A DNA stretch of 64,000 bases from Helianthus annuus. Lineage: Eukaryota; Streptophyta; Magnoliopsida; Asterales; Asteraceae. Below are positions 11,869 to 23,790 of the stretch, one piece after another. Where the stretch lies: contig NC_035433.2 of NCBI RefSeq assembly GCF_002127325.2, positions 122,294,088-122,358,087 on the forward strand, given 5' to 3'. Within the stretch, counting starts at the first letter, position 1. Each line of letters starts with the position of its first letter. A model generated the notes under the pieces. The model made no database searches. It saw nothing but the letters and a program-made list of their open reading frames with translations, and was not told where the DNA came from. A program made the position numbers and the translations under genes.

Positions 11869-12299
11869 GAGTTTAATACAAATAGATAAATAAACTTGAA
11901 TCAACAGCTATATAAAAAAACACACTTTAAGAAACAAATCTAAAAACACAGTTAAACCAACCCAAATTAAATATGTTACTTGTTACACCAATAAACAACA
12001 GTAAAACCAACCCAAATTAAACCAACTATGTCGAATTTTTGCGTTTAATCAAAACTTAATATTTATGATATTAAACTTAGCTGGTGACACTGAAGTTAAA
12101 CCAACCCAACTTAAACCAACTATGGTGTATATTATATGATCAATACAAATATATCTAATGATTAGAACATAAAACAAATATAAAGTTGACGAATTAAGCT
12201 AAAAGACGCCTAGAATAAATCACAGAGTAGTATGATATATGAACTACTTGACAAAATATATGTGTTTCTTACATGGTAGAACTTAGCCGGTGACACTGA

Positions 12300-12510
12300 A
12301 GTGATGAAAGATGAATGATGGCCGGTGTCCGGAATAGATGAATGATGGTCGATGTCTGATGTCTGGTGATGAAAGTGAGCGATGTCCGATGTCTGATGAT
12401 GAAAGTGATCGACGGCCGATGGCCGATGTCCGATGATGAAAGTGAGCGATGTCCGATGTTTGATGATGAAAGTGAGCGATGGCCGATGTCCGATGATGAA
12501 AGTGTTGAGC
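12300..12510. repeat. 30-bp minisatellite
   Basis: About five or six copies of a unit built on GATGAAAGTGAGCGATGTCC, with GATGAA recurring at 12368, 12398, 12435, 12465 and 12495 (spacings 30, 37, 30, 30). It lies in the 5' region of the hAT element. The open frames across it on both strands follow from the repeat and are not genes. Confidence 0.75.
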
Positions 12511-12898
12511 GGACGCCGGAATAAACTCGACGCCGATGTCCGATATGTCGAAGAGATGAGCGACGATTCAAGGAATTTAGGGTTTGGTATTGGTACTCCA
12601 TACTTTGGTTATTGGAGAATAGAGCGTGAATTGGAAGGAATATGGATTTCAAAATTTTGGTTATCCCTTTCTGACTCTACACGTCCCCATCCCACATATT
12701 TGATATATTTTTTAATTTAAAATTATAAACAGGTCACTAACGGGTCTTAACAGGTTAAAGGGTTTTAACCTGTTTAGACACGAAATTTAAACAGGTCTTA
12801 TCGTGTCGACCTATTTAGACACGAAACATGTTAAGGTCAAACATGAAAGTGTAGGTTCATGTCGTGTTATGGTGTTCGTGTCAGAATTTCCAGCCCTA

Positions 12899-13645
12899 GT
12901 GGATGGTGGTGGTGGGTGGTGGACAGGGGTGGTGGGTAGTGGTGTTTAATACTCTGCAGGCCTTAGAAGATCTTAGAAGTGGTTGGGACAAGTCTGCACC
13001 AAGAAGAGCTCGTGCAGATGTTTTTTAATGAAACGTCTTCGAAAAAACAAACAATCTGCAGATGACAATGTCTGAGCGTGGTCTGCATAGCGCAGACAGA
13101 AGAGACTGCGCAGATCTTTTTAGAAAAACAAACACCGCCATAGTTTATGTCCCAAGTTTCAAATTATATTTTGGAGGGCACAACTATGGAACACATTACT
13201 CATAGTCATTTGCTCGCATTTTATAAAAACAAGTTTACAAATACGAGAAATGGCTGAAGCCCTCGATATAGTCGTGTGATTTTTTTGCACAATCTCATGC
13301 ATTTTAAAATTTCAGTACAAGAGTCTTAAATACCACCCAATAAATTTATCTCTACGCGTCATTTAATTTTCCGACTTTGGAACACGACAACAAATTATTA
13401 TGATCAAGTAATTGGATCCTATTTATCATCCAAAGGTTGCAAAATTGTATAAACCGCTGAGTGAACGATTAAAAGAAGCGTTGTGTTTGGTTTTAAGCGT
13501 AACATTTTCTTTATCCAAAAAGAAGAAGCGTTTGATTGATAATCAACGCGTCGATTATAACTAGATAAATAAATATTTTTGAACTTATTACGATAACCTT
13601 CAACATCCCGAACTTCAAGAGACCAAATTCTTTACCCTTATTACG
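12899..13645. other. Non-coding spacer between the hAT end and the split transposase gene
   Basis: Begins with a GGTGGT-rich simple repeat (12899-12945). It then has Pst-like CTGCAG stretches with two AAACAAACA copies (about 13047 and 13125) that may be MITE debris. No gene, and no trace of the pol gene expected left of a Tat antisense ORF, was seen. Confidence 0.5.
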
Positions 13646-16252
13646 TTATTGACCAGCACAATCCTCCTTGATTAGTTCAAAGTCATTGTCTGGTTTTCCT
13701 TCAAGTGCGAAAGCCTTCCCCCCAGCATAATCGTCATTGCGACCACTGCTATATGTTGCCCCACCAAGTTCAAACATATACTTGGCCAACTCTTCAGAAG
13801 CCATCAAGAAGTCAGCAAGCTGCAAGAGAACAGGAAACATAAAGTCTAACAAACACACCTAAGCAACAACAAGGAAGGCACACAAATATCAGAAACTTAC
13901 CAGCGGTATCCCACGGTTGATCAACCACTTACAATCCTCATCCAACTCTTCAGACACCATCTTAGAAGCCTTGGCTTGAGCCTTGTGCGCCTCCGCAGTT
14001 TTTTCTAATTCAGCAATGCGTGCTAGAGCCTCTTCGTTAGCTTTACGACCTGCATCAGCTTCAGCCTCTTTCTCTTTCAAAATTGCAGTCAGAAGCATAA
14101 CCTCCTGACTAGCTTAATCTCTCTCACCTTTCAACCTCACTGATTCATCACGCGCCACCTTCAACTTATGATTGGTCCGGACGCATGCAATAGTCCATTC
14201 CTCTTGACGCTGAGCGTTGAGTTTTTGCTCCTAAGCAAGTTTTGCCTCTGCATTGCTCACACGCCAATTCAAGCCTTTCTGCTCCTTGTTAAACTTCTCC
14301 CTCTTAACCTCAAACTCCTGCTTTTCCGCCTCAAACTCCACAACCTGCTCACCCACCCATTTCCACTCACGCACTATCTCCTGAGTAGTTTATAAAAAAG
14401 AAATTCACTCTTCTACGAACATGGTCGTCTAACAATCAGAAGCGATTCTTATTCTTCTGATACAAACGCTCAGCAGGAGAAGTGACATGGTGTAAAATTC
14501 GTGACAGTTATCCAAATTGTCCATTCGGGGCCCTTGTACCAGGGACCAATGAAGGACATGTAGTAAGTCATCACAAGCAGGATTGTGGTCCATCCAAGAT
14601 TCACTTGCTTCCACCCTCCCAGGCTCAGACCACCATGCGCTTTAGAACGCCCATGCCCTTCATCACCAGGGGGCATGCGACAAGTGTATTTGGTAGTAGG
14701 GGGAGTGGCTTCGCTAGATTCTACGCCTGTTTTTATGCCTTCCACTCTTTGACAAAACACCACTCTAGGGAGAGTGGACGTTTGCACCTTTTAAGCAGCT
14801 CCCGACTTTGCAAAACCTTCTGGACCCTTCCTTTTCACATATTCAGGGCGGACTGGGTCCTTAACAGGTGATTCACCAAAAATAACAGCAGGCGGTGATT
14901 CAGGGGCTGGGATCGATGAAATATCAACAGCAATAGGCTTTGAACCACGAGAGATCAATCGTCGAGACCTCAAACCAGTAACCCTCGCTAACCCTACATA
15001 TGCAACCTGGGGTTACACTTGCACGTGCATAAAAAAAGGACAAAGAGAGAAGAAGGAGAAACGCAGTAAGTAATAACGAAGAGTCACTACCTTCTTTTCC
15101 GGTAGAATCCTCGTACAAGTCATCAAGAATGTTAGCAGATTTTTTCCTAAACACACTCAAATCAACCTCACTCTCAGATGGCGCCGGCCCTACAAGCTGA
15201 CCCATCAACTTCCTTTTTTCCTCAGACATATCCAAGGCAGCTTCGGTGTCTAGCTTGTGCTTGGTGTCAGACAACAACTTCCTCTTCTTCTCCATGATCT
15301 GCGTAATAATGGCCTGATCTTCTTCAGTCATTGCAGCAGTACGCTTCACGCCTAGGTCCAAACCAGACAAGGTGTCAAACACAACAACATAGTTCAAGTA
15401 ATGCAGATTGGAAGAGTGCTTACCGGTTTGCACTCCCGGTCGAGACTGTGCTTCAGGCCTCTCCAGCACTGAAGCATGAGCAGGAGTCTCAGGTTCCATG
15501 GTCGTCGGATCGGTGGCAGCACCAGCTCCATCGCTTCTTGAGGGTCGCTCCTATGGACCCTCACGCGTTGCGCGAGACCGGTGAATAAGACCATTGGAGG
15601 AAGTTGTAGACTCCTCACTCGAGAGAAGAATGGTTTCCCCTCTAGCAGAAGATCGTACGACTTCAGGTTTCACTGAAGCAGAAGGATGCGTACTTGTAGG
15701 GGTGGCAACATGGACGCTTAAACTTTTGGCAGTTGGGTGATGGAAATAATCTCTTATTTGCTCCAACCATGGCAGCTCACCTTCAGGTAGTATCCTGCCA
15801 ACCATTTCACCACCTATTTTTGGGTCTAGAGCATTTATCAATCTATACGTTGCAAAAGAAATTTTGATAAATAACCTATCATACAACAAGGCAAATGTAA
15901 AAGACATCAACCAGTAAGGCTTACCTTTTCCCTTGTACGCATAGATAGGCGCTGCCCTTAGGTTCTTTGGGACCCATAACATGCTCATCTCAACCGCCAT
16001 CAGGGCCTTCTATTCTAACTGAAGCATTGTCGTTGGGTTCCTAACAAGCGTCTTGTACCACTGCTCCTCTGCGTACAGAACAATCGGTATTTTGGGGAGA
16101 CCCTCGTCGGCGAGGCGGTAATACATGTCAATAGGTATCATACCACGGCGGATGTAGAAAAATTTGTGCTTCCAGTCATGTAGACTCTTAGGAGGATCCC
16201 TACCGCAAGGCAGAACATTGGCGGTTCGAGAGTTGAAAGAATATAAACCACC
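13646..16252 (-). pseudogene. Gypsy-type transposase (Transposase_28-like), C-terminal part
   Basis: Continues the gene that starts at 53191. From right to left: a conserved block (PPKSLHDWKHKFFYIRRG), an in-frame TAG at about 16006, a second block (ALDPKIGGEMVGRILPEG, LPWLEQIRDYFHHP), the segment VKRTAAMTEEDQAII ... KKRKLLSDTKHKLDTEAAL, a frameshifted stretch (14429-14787) ending NLDNCHEFYTMSL, a coiled coil (EALARIAELEKTAEAHKAQ), an 81-bp GT-AG intron (13900-13820), and a last exon ending at the TAA at 13646. The family is annotated in plants as 'putative gypsy type transposon' and often occurs as an antisense ORF in Tat-lineage elements. At least three reading-frame breaks make it a pseudogene. 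Its molecular function is unknown. Confidence 0.82.
13820..13900 (-). other. Spliceosomal intron of the Transposase_28-like gene
   Basis: On the minus strand it reads GTAAGTTTC ... TTCTCTTGCAG. Splicing joins RGIPL to LADFLMASEEL in phase 0. It is short, with a T-rich 3' end, as expected for plants. Confidence 0.75.
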
Positions 16253-17559
16253 TGTAAGGACCTGCAAAAATGTCCTAAAACACTCCGTAAGTAAAAACCC
16301 GGACCCCTAAAACCCTAATTCCTATGAAAAATCAAGAAAATCAGATTTTTCAAGTTGGTCGCGGGCCGCGAAAGACTTAAGGAGAGTCTTCGCGGGGCGC
16401 GACAGCTTGGCAAATCTCCGGATAACGATCAAGGCCACGTGTCAGACATGTGGCAGACCTAGGCCGTGACACGGCAGCCCTAGCCGTAGCTAAGGTGGCC
16501 CTCGCGGGGCGCGTAAACCAGCCTTAAGGCCTTCGCGGGTCGTGACAAACTCAAATTTCAGCTATAAATTGTGCGTTGCATGACCAGTCCTCTGTGTCCG
16601 AAATTTTCTTTCAAAATCGTCAATATATGCTCATAATCGTGTGTTTAAGTGTCGAAACGCTGCTACGATCACAAGGTAATAACTCGATCACTGCTACGAT
16701 ACAATGTCCGATCGATTGAAACCGATCCGATGGATGTTTAAGTGCTGCCTGAATTTGGGCTATACTTTGTCATTCGTCATGAGGGTTTTGATTTTGTGAA
16801 TTTATCGTAAATGTTGTATTAAGTTACTAACCTAGTCTCGTTTGCATTATTTAACTAGGTTACCAGGCTTAATCAGTATGCGGACTCTGTCTAGTTAAAC
16901 TTGCAATGTGAGTCATTCTGTTTTTATCAAAGTTACTGTGTAAAACCCTAAATGTTTTCTAGTTATATTTTACAGGGATTAAGTCGTTGTTATCTTAAAT
17001 TACTAGCAGTAAGTTGGGTATTGTGCACATTACTGCTGTTTTATCACTTTTAGGTGAACGGACCTAAATAGTGATACACGCCATTTTGGGTGAACGGACC
17101 CAATAGTGATATGACCACAGTCATAGATCCGGTCGAGTGACAACTGGACCAGTTAATTATAAGATAGGAGCAATTGCAATCGCTCTTAATACTGAAAATT
17201 TATAACAATGTGTCATTTTGTGTAACTTGAATGACTCGCTAGTATTTCACCGCTGATAAAATCTTTTTAAACATGTTTCAGGTGATTTACTGTGAACAAG
17301 GAAAAGTGCCATGTAGCACCTCAGCTTGAATGAAGTGGCTCAGTAAATAAATAAACATGTTTTTGTAATCAGGGAATTTCCCAGTGAAATTCCTTTATTG
17401 TAAGTTACGGGGTTTGTCCCGAAACTTGAAATAAAATAAATGGGTGTTTTCAGTTTAAACGATCCTGTTAAAATTTCCGCTTCCAAATTAAACACCAATA
17501 CCACGGGTTTCTGTCCCACGACTTCTGAACTGGGTAAAACGGGGTCGGGGGTCGTGACA
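16253..17559 (+). mobile_element. 5' LTR of chromovirus A
   Basis: 1307 bp, starting TGTAAGGACCTGC and ending GGGGTCGTGACA. It aligns along its length with 51498-52777. By eye I count about 27 substitutions in a 770-bp sample. It includes the GC motifs and TATA box listed separately. Confidence 0.9.
16361..16570 (+). promoter_or_regulatory. Element A LTR promoter: GC motifs and TATA box
   Basis: GCGGGCCGC at 16361-16369, GCGGGGCGC at 16392 and 16504, and GCGGGTCGT at 16535 lead to TATAAATT at 16563-16570. The 3' LTR keeps the same set (51606, 51637, 51738, 51769) with TATAAATT at 51797-51804. Confidence 0.6.
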
Positions 17560-17567
17560 GAAAAAGG

Positions 17568-17580
17568 TGGCATCAGAGCC
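17568..17580 (+). other. Primer-binding site of element A
   Basis: TGGCATCAGAGCC, one change from the initiator-Met-tRNA type TGGTATCAGAGC, 8 bp after the LTR end. Confidence 0.8.
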
Positions 17581-17717
17581 ACTAATTTAAGCCAATTAAG
17601 TATTTAGAAAATACTTAATTTTTCAAATTTGCCATTTTGTGATTCTGTGAAAATTAGATTTACAATAAAATAAAGTTTTAATTTGGATTTTTGTGTTTCC
17701 TTATGTGTGCTAACAGC

Positions 17718-18391
17718 ATGAATGAACTGTCGGAAGCACTCCGAAACTTCACAATCCATATAACTAATATGGATACAACAGGAACCCAGTTTGGCTATCA
17801 GGTAGATACCGAGGAGCCACTAGTGTTTCAGGCCCAGCCTCAAGAGAAACCCAAACCTAAAAAGAGGAGAAGACTTCTGGACTGGAAGCGAGGGCGAAAG
17901 AAGAAGCCCGCTGCCCAAAATGTGAAAAAGACGGAGGATCCAAAGGGAAAAGGAAAGGAAGTAGGGGAAAGCTCTGGTCAAGCCCAAGAGTTGCCACCTT
18001 GGGAAGAACTGGATAGAAAACTTGCAAACTGTGACCTCATCGGACCTGCTGACGAAACCTTTTTCAATTTCCCCGCCCAATCAGAACTTCCAATTATTTG
18101 GAACCTGCTATTCCGGACCCTATTGTCAACCCTCAACCTTTTGCAGGGCAATTAGAAGAATGGTGGACGAGCGACTGACAATTTCAGAATTTCATGAATA
18201 ACCCAAATGTGTACTTTCCCCAGTTTGATCCTGAACCTGCACCTTTCCCACCTATAAGCTCGGAAAACATTGCCGAATTACGTCGCTTTGGCGAGGAACT
18301 GGTGGATGCGGGAAATCGGATTCGAGAAGTGGGGGAAAACATCACGTGGAAGTACGACGAGAGGGAACGTCGTTTTTTAAAAGCCAGCTAA
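17718..18391 (+). pseudogene. Element A upstream ORF (gag N-terminal region)
   Basis: Starts at ATG 17718 (MNELSEALRNFTIHITNMDT). Then come a basic stretch (KKRRRLLDWKRGRKKK), a Pro-rich, acidic segment (FDPEPAPFPPISSENIAEL) and a likely coiled coil (RRFGEELVDAGNRIREVGEN), ending in TAA at 18389-18391. The frame shifts at about 18090, and a TGA at 18176-18178 interrupts the second half. It lies between the primer-binding site and the capsid ORF. Element B has a different but similarly placed ORF. Either it is the N-terminal part of Gag joined by splicing, or a separate small protein. Confidence 0.6.
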
Positions 18392-18651
18392 CTATGGTGG
18401 AATGTTTGTATAATAATAATATGTGAAAAAAATAATATATATATATATATAATGTATAATAATATTAAAATAACATATCTGTAAAATATATGGCTTGTAC
18501 TGACGCATAATATTATATAAAAATATAAATGTCGCAAGGTCGACGATTTTGGCTATATGTGTTAACTTAATTGTATTCGTGATTTCCCTATTGTGTTTGG
18601 TTGCTATCCATTTTGTGACAGTAATGTATATATATATTGTTAATGATTCAG
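18392..18651 (+). other. AT-rich spacer or intron before element A gag
   Basis: 260 bp, AT-rich, including a TATATA run, ending TAATGATTCAG directly before the ATG at 18652. The end looks like a plant 3' splice site with a TAAT branch-like motif. GTTTGTATA at about 18403 is a possible donor. I cannot prove splicing from sequence. Confidence 0.45.
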
Positions 18652-19319
18652 ATGGAAAACGCAGTGAACCAACCGGCAAATGAAGTTAATCAATCTGAAC
18701 CCAATAATGAAGACCATTTTCTTAATAGGAAAGATATAGAAAATATCGTTGCTCAGGGAATAGCCAATGCTATCCCAGCAATTGTTGCTGCCGTTAATAA
18801 TCGTGCTGAACCTTCCCAAGTCAACCATAGCAAAAGCACTCGCGACGATAATTTCAGTAATAGTGTAAATGGGGGCGGCAATAACGATAATAATGTGGTT
18901 CAAGCCCCATTACTTAAGAAAATGAAAATGGCAACGACTGGTTGCACTTATAAAGAATTTCTTGCCTGTAAACCGTTCGAATTTGCAGGCAATGAAGGGG
19001 CGACTGCCGCAATGCGTTGGTTAGAAAAGACCGAAGCAGTAATTAAAATAAGTAAGTGCACAGAAGAAGACAGGGTGATGTATGCATCCCACATTTTCAA
19101 GGAAGAGGCGTTAGAATGGTGGAACATGGTGCTGCAAGCTAAGGGAAGTGACGTGGCTTATGCCATGAGTTGGGAGGAATTTAAGGAATTGGTGGAAAGA
19201 AATTTTTGTCCCTCCTATGAAAAGGAACAAATGACAAATAAGTTCCTGAACCACCGAATGGTGGATGTTGATTGTCGAGGTTATACTTCGAAATTCTTTG
19301 AGTATGCTAGAATTTTGCC
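18652..19319 (+). pseudogene. Element A gag capsid domain, interrupted by element B
   Basis: Retrotransposon Gag (PF03732 type): CTYKEFLACKPFEFAGNEG, MRWLEKTEAVIKISKC, then the hallmark EALEWWNMVLQ and WEEFKELVERNFCP. It packages the element RNA into cytoplasmic particles. The frame is open from ATG 18652 to EYARILP, where the LTR of element B (19320) cuts it. The protein resumes in frame at 47774 (after a 5-bp duplicated target) with TLASPEAVLISRYIWG. Confidence 0.9.
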
Positions 19320-21859
19320 TGTGACAACTGTCAAAAATTCAGGTATCCGTACAATTAATTAACCATGATTAGTGCTTAATGATTGTGCTAAATTTGCAAT
19401 TAACTACTTTCTGATTACTACCATATACATACATGTGCATCATACATTGTTTAATGTCATAACAATATTGCATGAAAGCTTTATTGCCTCAAATGATGCA
19501 TTAAGTACAGTTAGCACAGTTATCTGATAAATCAGGAAAATGCTGACAGAACTCAGCAAATAGACAGATAGTACATTGAGACACAAAATGAGCCAGAAAT
19601 TAAGTATTGCACTAGTATTGTGTGTAGGAAAGTAAGGATCACAAAATTGCCTTTCTAGTGATAGTTTAAGTGCCGGAAAGTGCCTAAAACTCACCCAAAG
19701 TGCTGAATTCAGCAAAATTAAGCAAAAATTAGCATTTTAACAATCTAATTTTATGCAGAAATATGGTTAAATGGTCCTGAATGCTTTCCTAAGTGTTGGG
19801 AATCAAAAGTGTCACAAAAAGGTACATAAAGCACAGTAAACTGCAAAGTTTAGCACTTTAACAAACCAGTAATCAACCAAACAACCGGACACTACCCAAA
19901 ACATCAAATTTACACTAGAAGCATTGTTTTAACATTACCAAGCTAGTTATGGTCCCCAAACATCATAACATATCATAAATATCTAGTAAATAGAATAACT
20001 AACTAGATACTTGGTTTTTAACCTTAAACTAACTAATTTAGTTTCACCCTAATCTACTATCCCCCCCCATGTCTACGGCCCAACAAGGGACCCACTTGGT
20101 GGATTTGTTTCTATTTAATATTGGATATGGTTCCCCCTTTAATGACACATTATACAAGAGTTAGAATGTTGGAATGGTTATAAGAAGACACCTTAGGATC
20201 ATAACTCATTCTTACACACACTTGAAACACACACAAGCTCTTCTCCTTCCCCCTTGGAGCTCTCGGCCGAACCTCACCACACACACACTCACCATATTCA
20301 ATCCTCCTACATATAATCCAAGCTCATACAAAGGTGTTAGAGATCATACAAAGAAGCTAGGAGCTTTCAAAAGATCAAAGACCTCTCTCATTTGCTTTTA
20401 TCCATCTCATAACCTCTCTTGATCATCCCTAGCCTTGTGCTAGCGGTAAGAATCTTGATCTTGCTAGTTTACTTCTATTTTAAGTGGTTAAAAGAAGAAT
20501 CATACTCATAACTTTGAAGAACACTAAGAATCACAATATGTAAACTTGAACATAAGCATGTTTAATGAAGAAACTAAGTTGTTTATGTGATGATTTGCTT
20601 GTTGATTGTTGTTTGTTCATGTATATGATGTAGATCATCATATGATCTTGCTAGATCATGATTAAAAACATAATCTAGCTAGATGAGAGAATAGAAATGC
20701 TGTAGGATGATAGATCATCCACACATGAAGCATGAACTTGAATGAACAAATGGTTTTCTTGAAAAATAATGATCAAAGTGAGTAGTAACACTTGTAGATC
20801 TAAAGATTTATGGATGATTTCTAAAGAAACCAAGTTAAAAATATAAGTCTTACTAGATCTTGGTTCTTACATAAACAAACTTTATTTTTGGTGGTTAAAC
20901 AAGTGTAGAAACACTTGTGAAACAAGAAGAAATCATAAAGAAACATTTTTAGAAATGATGATCATAAGTTGTAAAGATCATTCTTCTTCAAGAATGAAGT
21001 TTTTAAAGAACTAATCACACTTTAAAGGATAACAATGCTTACTAATGACACTAGTAAATTACTACAAATTTTTACAAATATTCAAGTTCATGAAGTAGTA
21101 GATTACGCATGATTTTGACAAAATTGGTAAGTAAGGCTGTTTATTATTGTTTATGGATTGATTGTGATGATTTTTACAAAAGAAAATGATATGGTTGAAA
21201 ACATGGAAACCTCCATTTTTAGGGGAAACTATGGCAAATTTTCTAAACAAGTATTTACAAGTGTATTTCAAACCATAAATTGTTACAAAAACTTTGCCAT
21301 AATTTTTGGTTACAAAAATATAAATATTGGAGGTTGGTTTTTATAAATAGAAGTGACTAAATATGTATTTAGGAAATATATATTTAGAAGACACCATGTG
21401 TGTGATTATTTGTATATTTTGTGTATTAGTTATATTATTTTAGGACATGAAATAATATAACACACCAAAATACCAAGAATTACAATCCAAAATATTACCA
21501 AAATTCCAAAGAATAAATATACAAGTTTTACACAAAAATATTCGTGAAACAGAACAAGGAATATAACTTAAAAAAATATTCCAGAAATTAATTCGCAAGT
21601 ATATTTTGGTAGATAATATTTTGGACACATAGAAATGAAAATATGATTTTTACAATTACTACAAGAATATATAATATTTTGACAAGAGAAAATATATTAT
21701 TTTGGCATGTATGAATATATATTTTTCTTGGAAATTTAGAAGATATATTATTTTTAAGAAGTATATATTTTCTCACACAAACACGAAATACAATATTTTG
21801 AGGTGAAAGATATATTTTCTCAAATAAATATGAAGAATATCATTTTTGGAGAAAAATGA

Positions 21860-21896
<37 letters not shown>

Positions 21897-23336
21897 CCAA
21901 GATAGACATGGAAATATATTATTTTTGAAACTTATGAGAAAATATAAATATTTTTGCCAAAAGAAAAACTATAAATAATTTTTCTAAATAATATTTATTA
22001 CAATATATATTTTGGAAATATATATTGGTGGACTTTTATTAAACATAATATTCCGAAAAATTAATACGAAATTAAGTATAAGAATACTTAATGAATACAA
22101 TAAAAATAAGTATTCTCATATGTATAAATACACACCGGAATACGACCCTAATACGTGGCAAAATATACAAATATAAGAATACAAATACAAATACATCCAT
22201 CCTTGGGAAGGATATGCAAGTATGAATACTTGGGAAGTATTAAGTTAAAATAATTGTTTTAACAATTATTCCAAAACTTAATAAATATAACTTAAGTTAA
22301 AATATTAATTATTTTAACCAATAATGATATAACTTGGAATAATATCGAAGACACAAAAGAAACGTAACTCAAAGACATTAATACTAAGTCAAGGCACGAC
22401 CCGCCTGTCTAATAGATCATAGTACGTTGTAGGTAGTCCTGTTTACCTGAAGAAGCTTGAGTTACGGTTATTGAAGGCGCAAGACTTTGAGTTTATGTCC
22501 CCATTTTCTTTAAACTATTTTGTTTTATAACTTCGGGGGTGAAGTACATGTTACAAAATGATTACAAACAATTACAATTGGTATGGTTAGCTTTGGAAAG
22601 TACAGTAGATCATGTGAATGGGTAGGCCCAGTCCTAAGACCATTAATCCTCGTGTTAGGACCGAGGGGCATGAGTGATAGATCTATTTGGGTGTAGCGAG
22701 CCCACACCCATGTGGACCAGGGTTGGCCCATGAGGTGACTATGTCTTACAGCCGGAGGCCTGGTACAAAATCTGCTAGGTTTGAGCCTTCCTACGCCGTT
22801 GCACGCATGTTAATGGCGTTGCAAACCATTAATCGATCTGTTTCCTTGTTTTGCTTTCATACTGGGATTTACAAAACATATATACATACAATGTTATCAA
22901 AGGTTTATTCATACACACAAACAAACACATGAACTCGCTCAACTTTTGTTGATGTTTTCAAAATACATGTATTTCAGGGAATTAAAAGTGGATCTGGCGG
23001 GCGTTGAATGTTTCAAGTTGCGTTAAGAATAAAGGATGTCATCCGCTGTCTTAGGGTTTGGTTAGTGTGTCTTATTCCTGGAGGAGACACATCTACCAAA
23101 GCCTGATTTTATTTAGAGTCTTTTGATGAGTCCTTAGGGAACTCTAAACAATTCGTATGGTTTGTAAAACTTAAATTTGAAGTCTATGTTTAAACAATGA
23201 TGTTCGTGATGTATTTAAACTTATCTAATGGATGACCATCTATGGTTTTTATCATATAGATGCTGTTATTATTGAATGCAATGATATTAAGAAAGTCACA
23301 CCATAATCACGCTTCCGCAAAAGACATGGTGTAACA
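19320..23336 (+). mobile_element. 5' LTR of chromovirus B
   Basis: 4017 bp, starting TGTGACAACTGTC and ending GGTGTAACA. It aligns throughout with 43621-47768; by eye about 18 differences in the first 305 bp and about 16 in a later 420 bp. A TATA-like TATAAGA at 20179-20185 is the likely promoter. A (TA)n run at 21861-21892 is longer than in the 3' copy. Small open frames at 20174, 22525 and 22687 recur in the other LTR only because the LTRs are copies. Confidence 0.9.
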
Positions 23337-23339
23337 GCT

Positions 23340-23351
23340 TGGTATCGGAGC
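23340..23351 (+). other. Primer-binding site of element B
   Basis: TGGTATCGGAGC, one mismatch from the Met-tRNA type TGGTATCAGAGC, 3 bp after the LTR. Confidence 0.85.
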
Positions 23352-23524
23352 TTCGATTGTAGCGAACTAGGATTCCTTCTCGAGTCTAGACTACAATCAT
23401 TAGGGCTCTCACGAAAATACTTTTACAACATGTTTTCATTGCATACACGAAACACCCAGATCCAGAGAAACAAACATTTTTACAAACAAAAAGACACGAA
23501 ACACACTTCAAGGATTATGTTTAT

Positions 23525-23700
23525 GGTTCAGTCTGAGAGACTGGGTGGTTCAGTCTGAGAGACTGGGTGGTTTAGTCTGAGAGACTGGGTGGTTCAGTCT
23601 GAGAGACTGGGTGGTTTAGTCTGAGAGACTAGGTGGTTTAGTCTGGGAGACTGGGTAATTCAGTCTGAGAGACTGGGTGGTTTAGTCTGGGAGACTAGGA
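23525..23700 (+). repeat. Eight-unit 22-bp tandem repeat of hairpins in the B leader
   Basis: Eight exact-length 22-bp units lie between the primer-binding site and the first ORF. Each holds CAGTCT-GAG-AGACTG or a variant, a 6-bp stem with a 3-base loop. The closing pair is C-G in units 1, 2, 4 and 7, T-A in units 5 and 8 and T-G (wobble in RNA) in units 3 and 6; none breaks the stem. In the genomic RNA this would be a row of eight small hairpins. Confidence 0.9.
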
Positions 23701-23790
23701 AGGATACGTGATTGCATTGTCATTGATTGCATGCTTAAGATTAGTAGTTGATACATGTGCATATGTTGTGATTGTTTTGTTACAGACACT

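Larger units (their letters stand above)
10593..12898 (-). mobile_element. hAT DNA transposon, truncated at left by the Athila-like insertion
   Basis: Minus-strand hAT element. Its 5' terminus is the inverted end near 12898, reading TAGGGCTGGAAATTCTGACA on the minus strand, a typical hAT end. Subterminal repeats of ACAGGT and GACACGAA occur at 12730-12850. The transposase gene occupies 10597-11868, and a 30-bp minisatellite (12300-12510) lies between the end and the gene. The 3' half is missing at 10593, where the Athila-like LTR begins, and should lie left of the window. GTGGATGG (12899-12906) is a candidate 8-bp target duplication. Confidence 0.75.

Noticed and set aside
12269..12720. Open frames on both strands over the minisatellite
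   Set aside because: Low-complexity proteins produced by the 30-bp repeat.
12950..13135. A MITE bounded by GGTGTTT/AAACACC
   Set aside because: The ends match for only 7 bp and no target duplication was found.
15843..15924. Second intron in the Transposase_28-like gene (GTAAG...TATAG)
   Set aside because: Removing it gives a stop at once, while reading through keeps the frame; possible but unsupported.
22525..22932. Small ORFs conserved in both element B LTRs (also 46957-47364)
   Set aside because: Conservation only reflects LTR duplication; no domain, and nearby ORFs are not kept.
23525..23700. CRISPR-like look of the 22-bp array
   Set aside because: Units are contiguous without spacers and lie in a plant retrotransposon leader.
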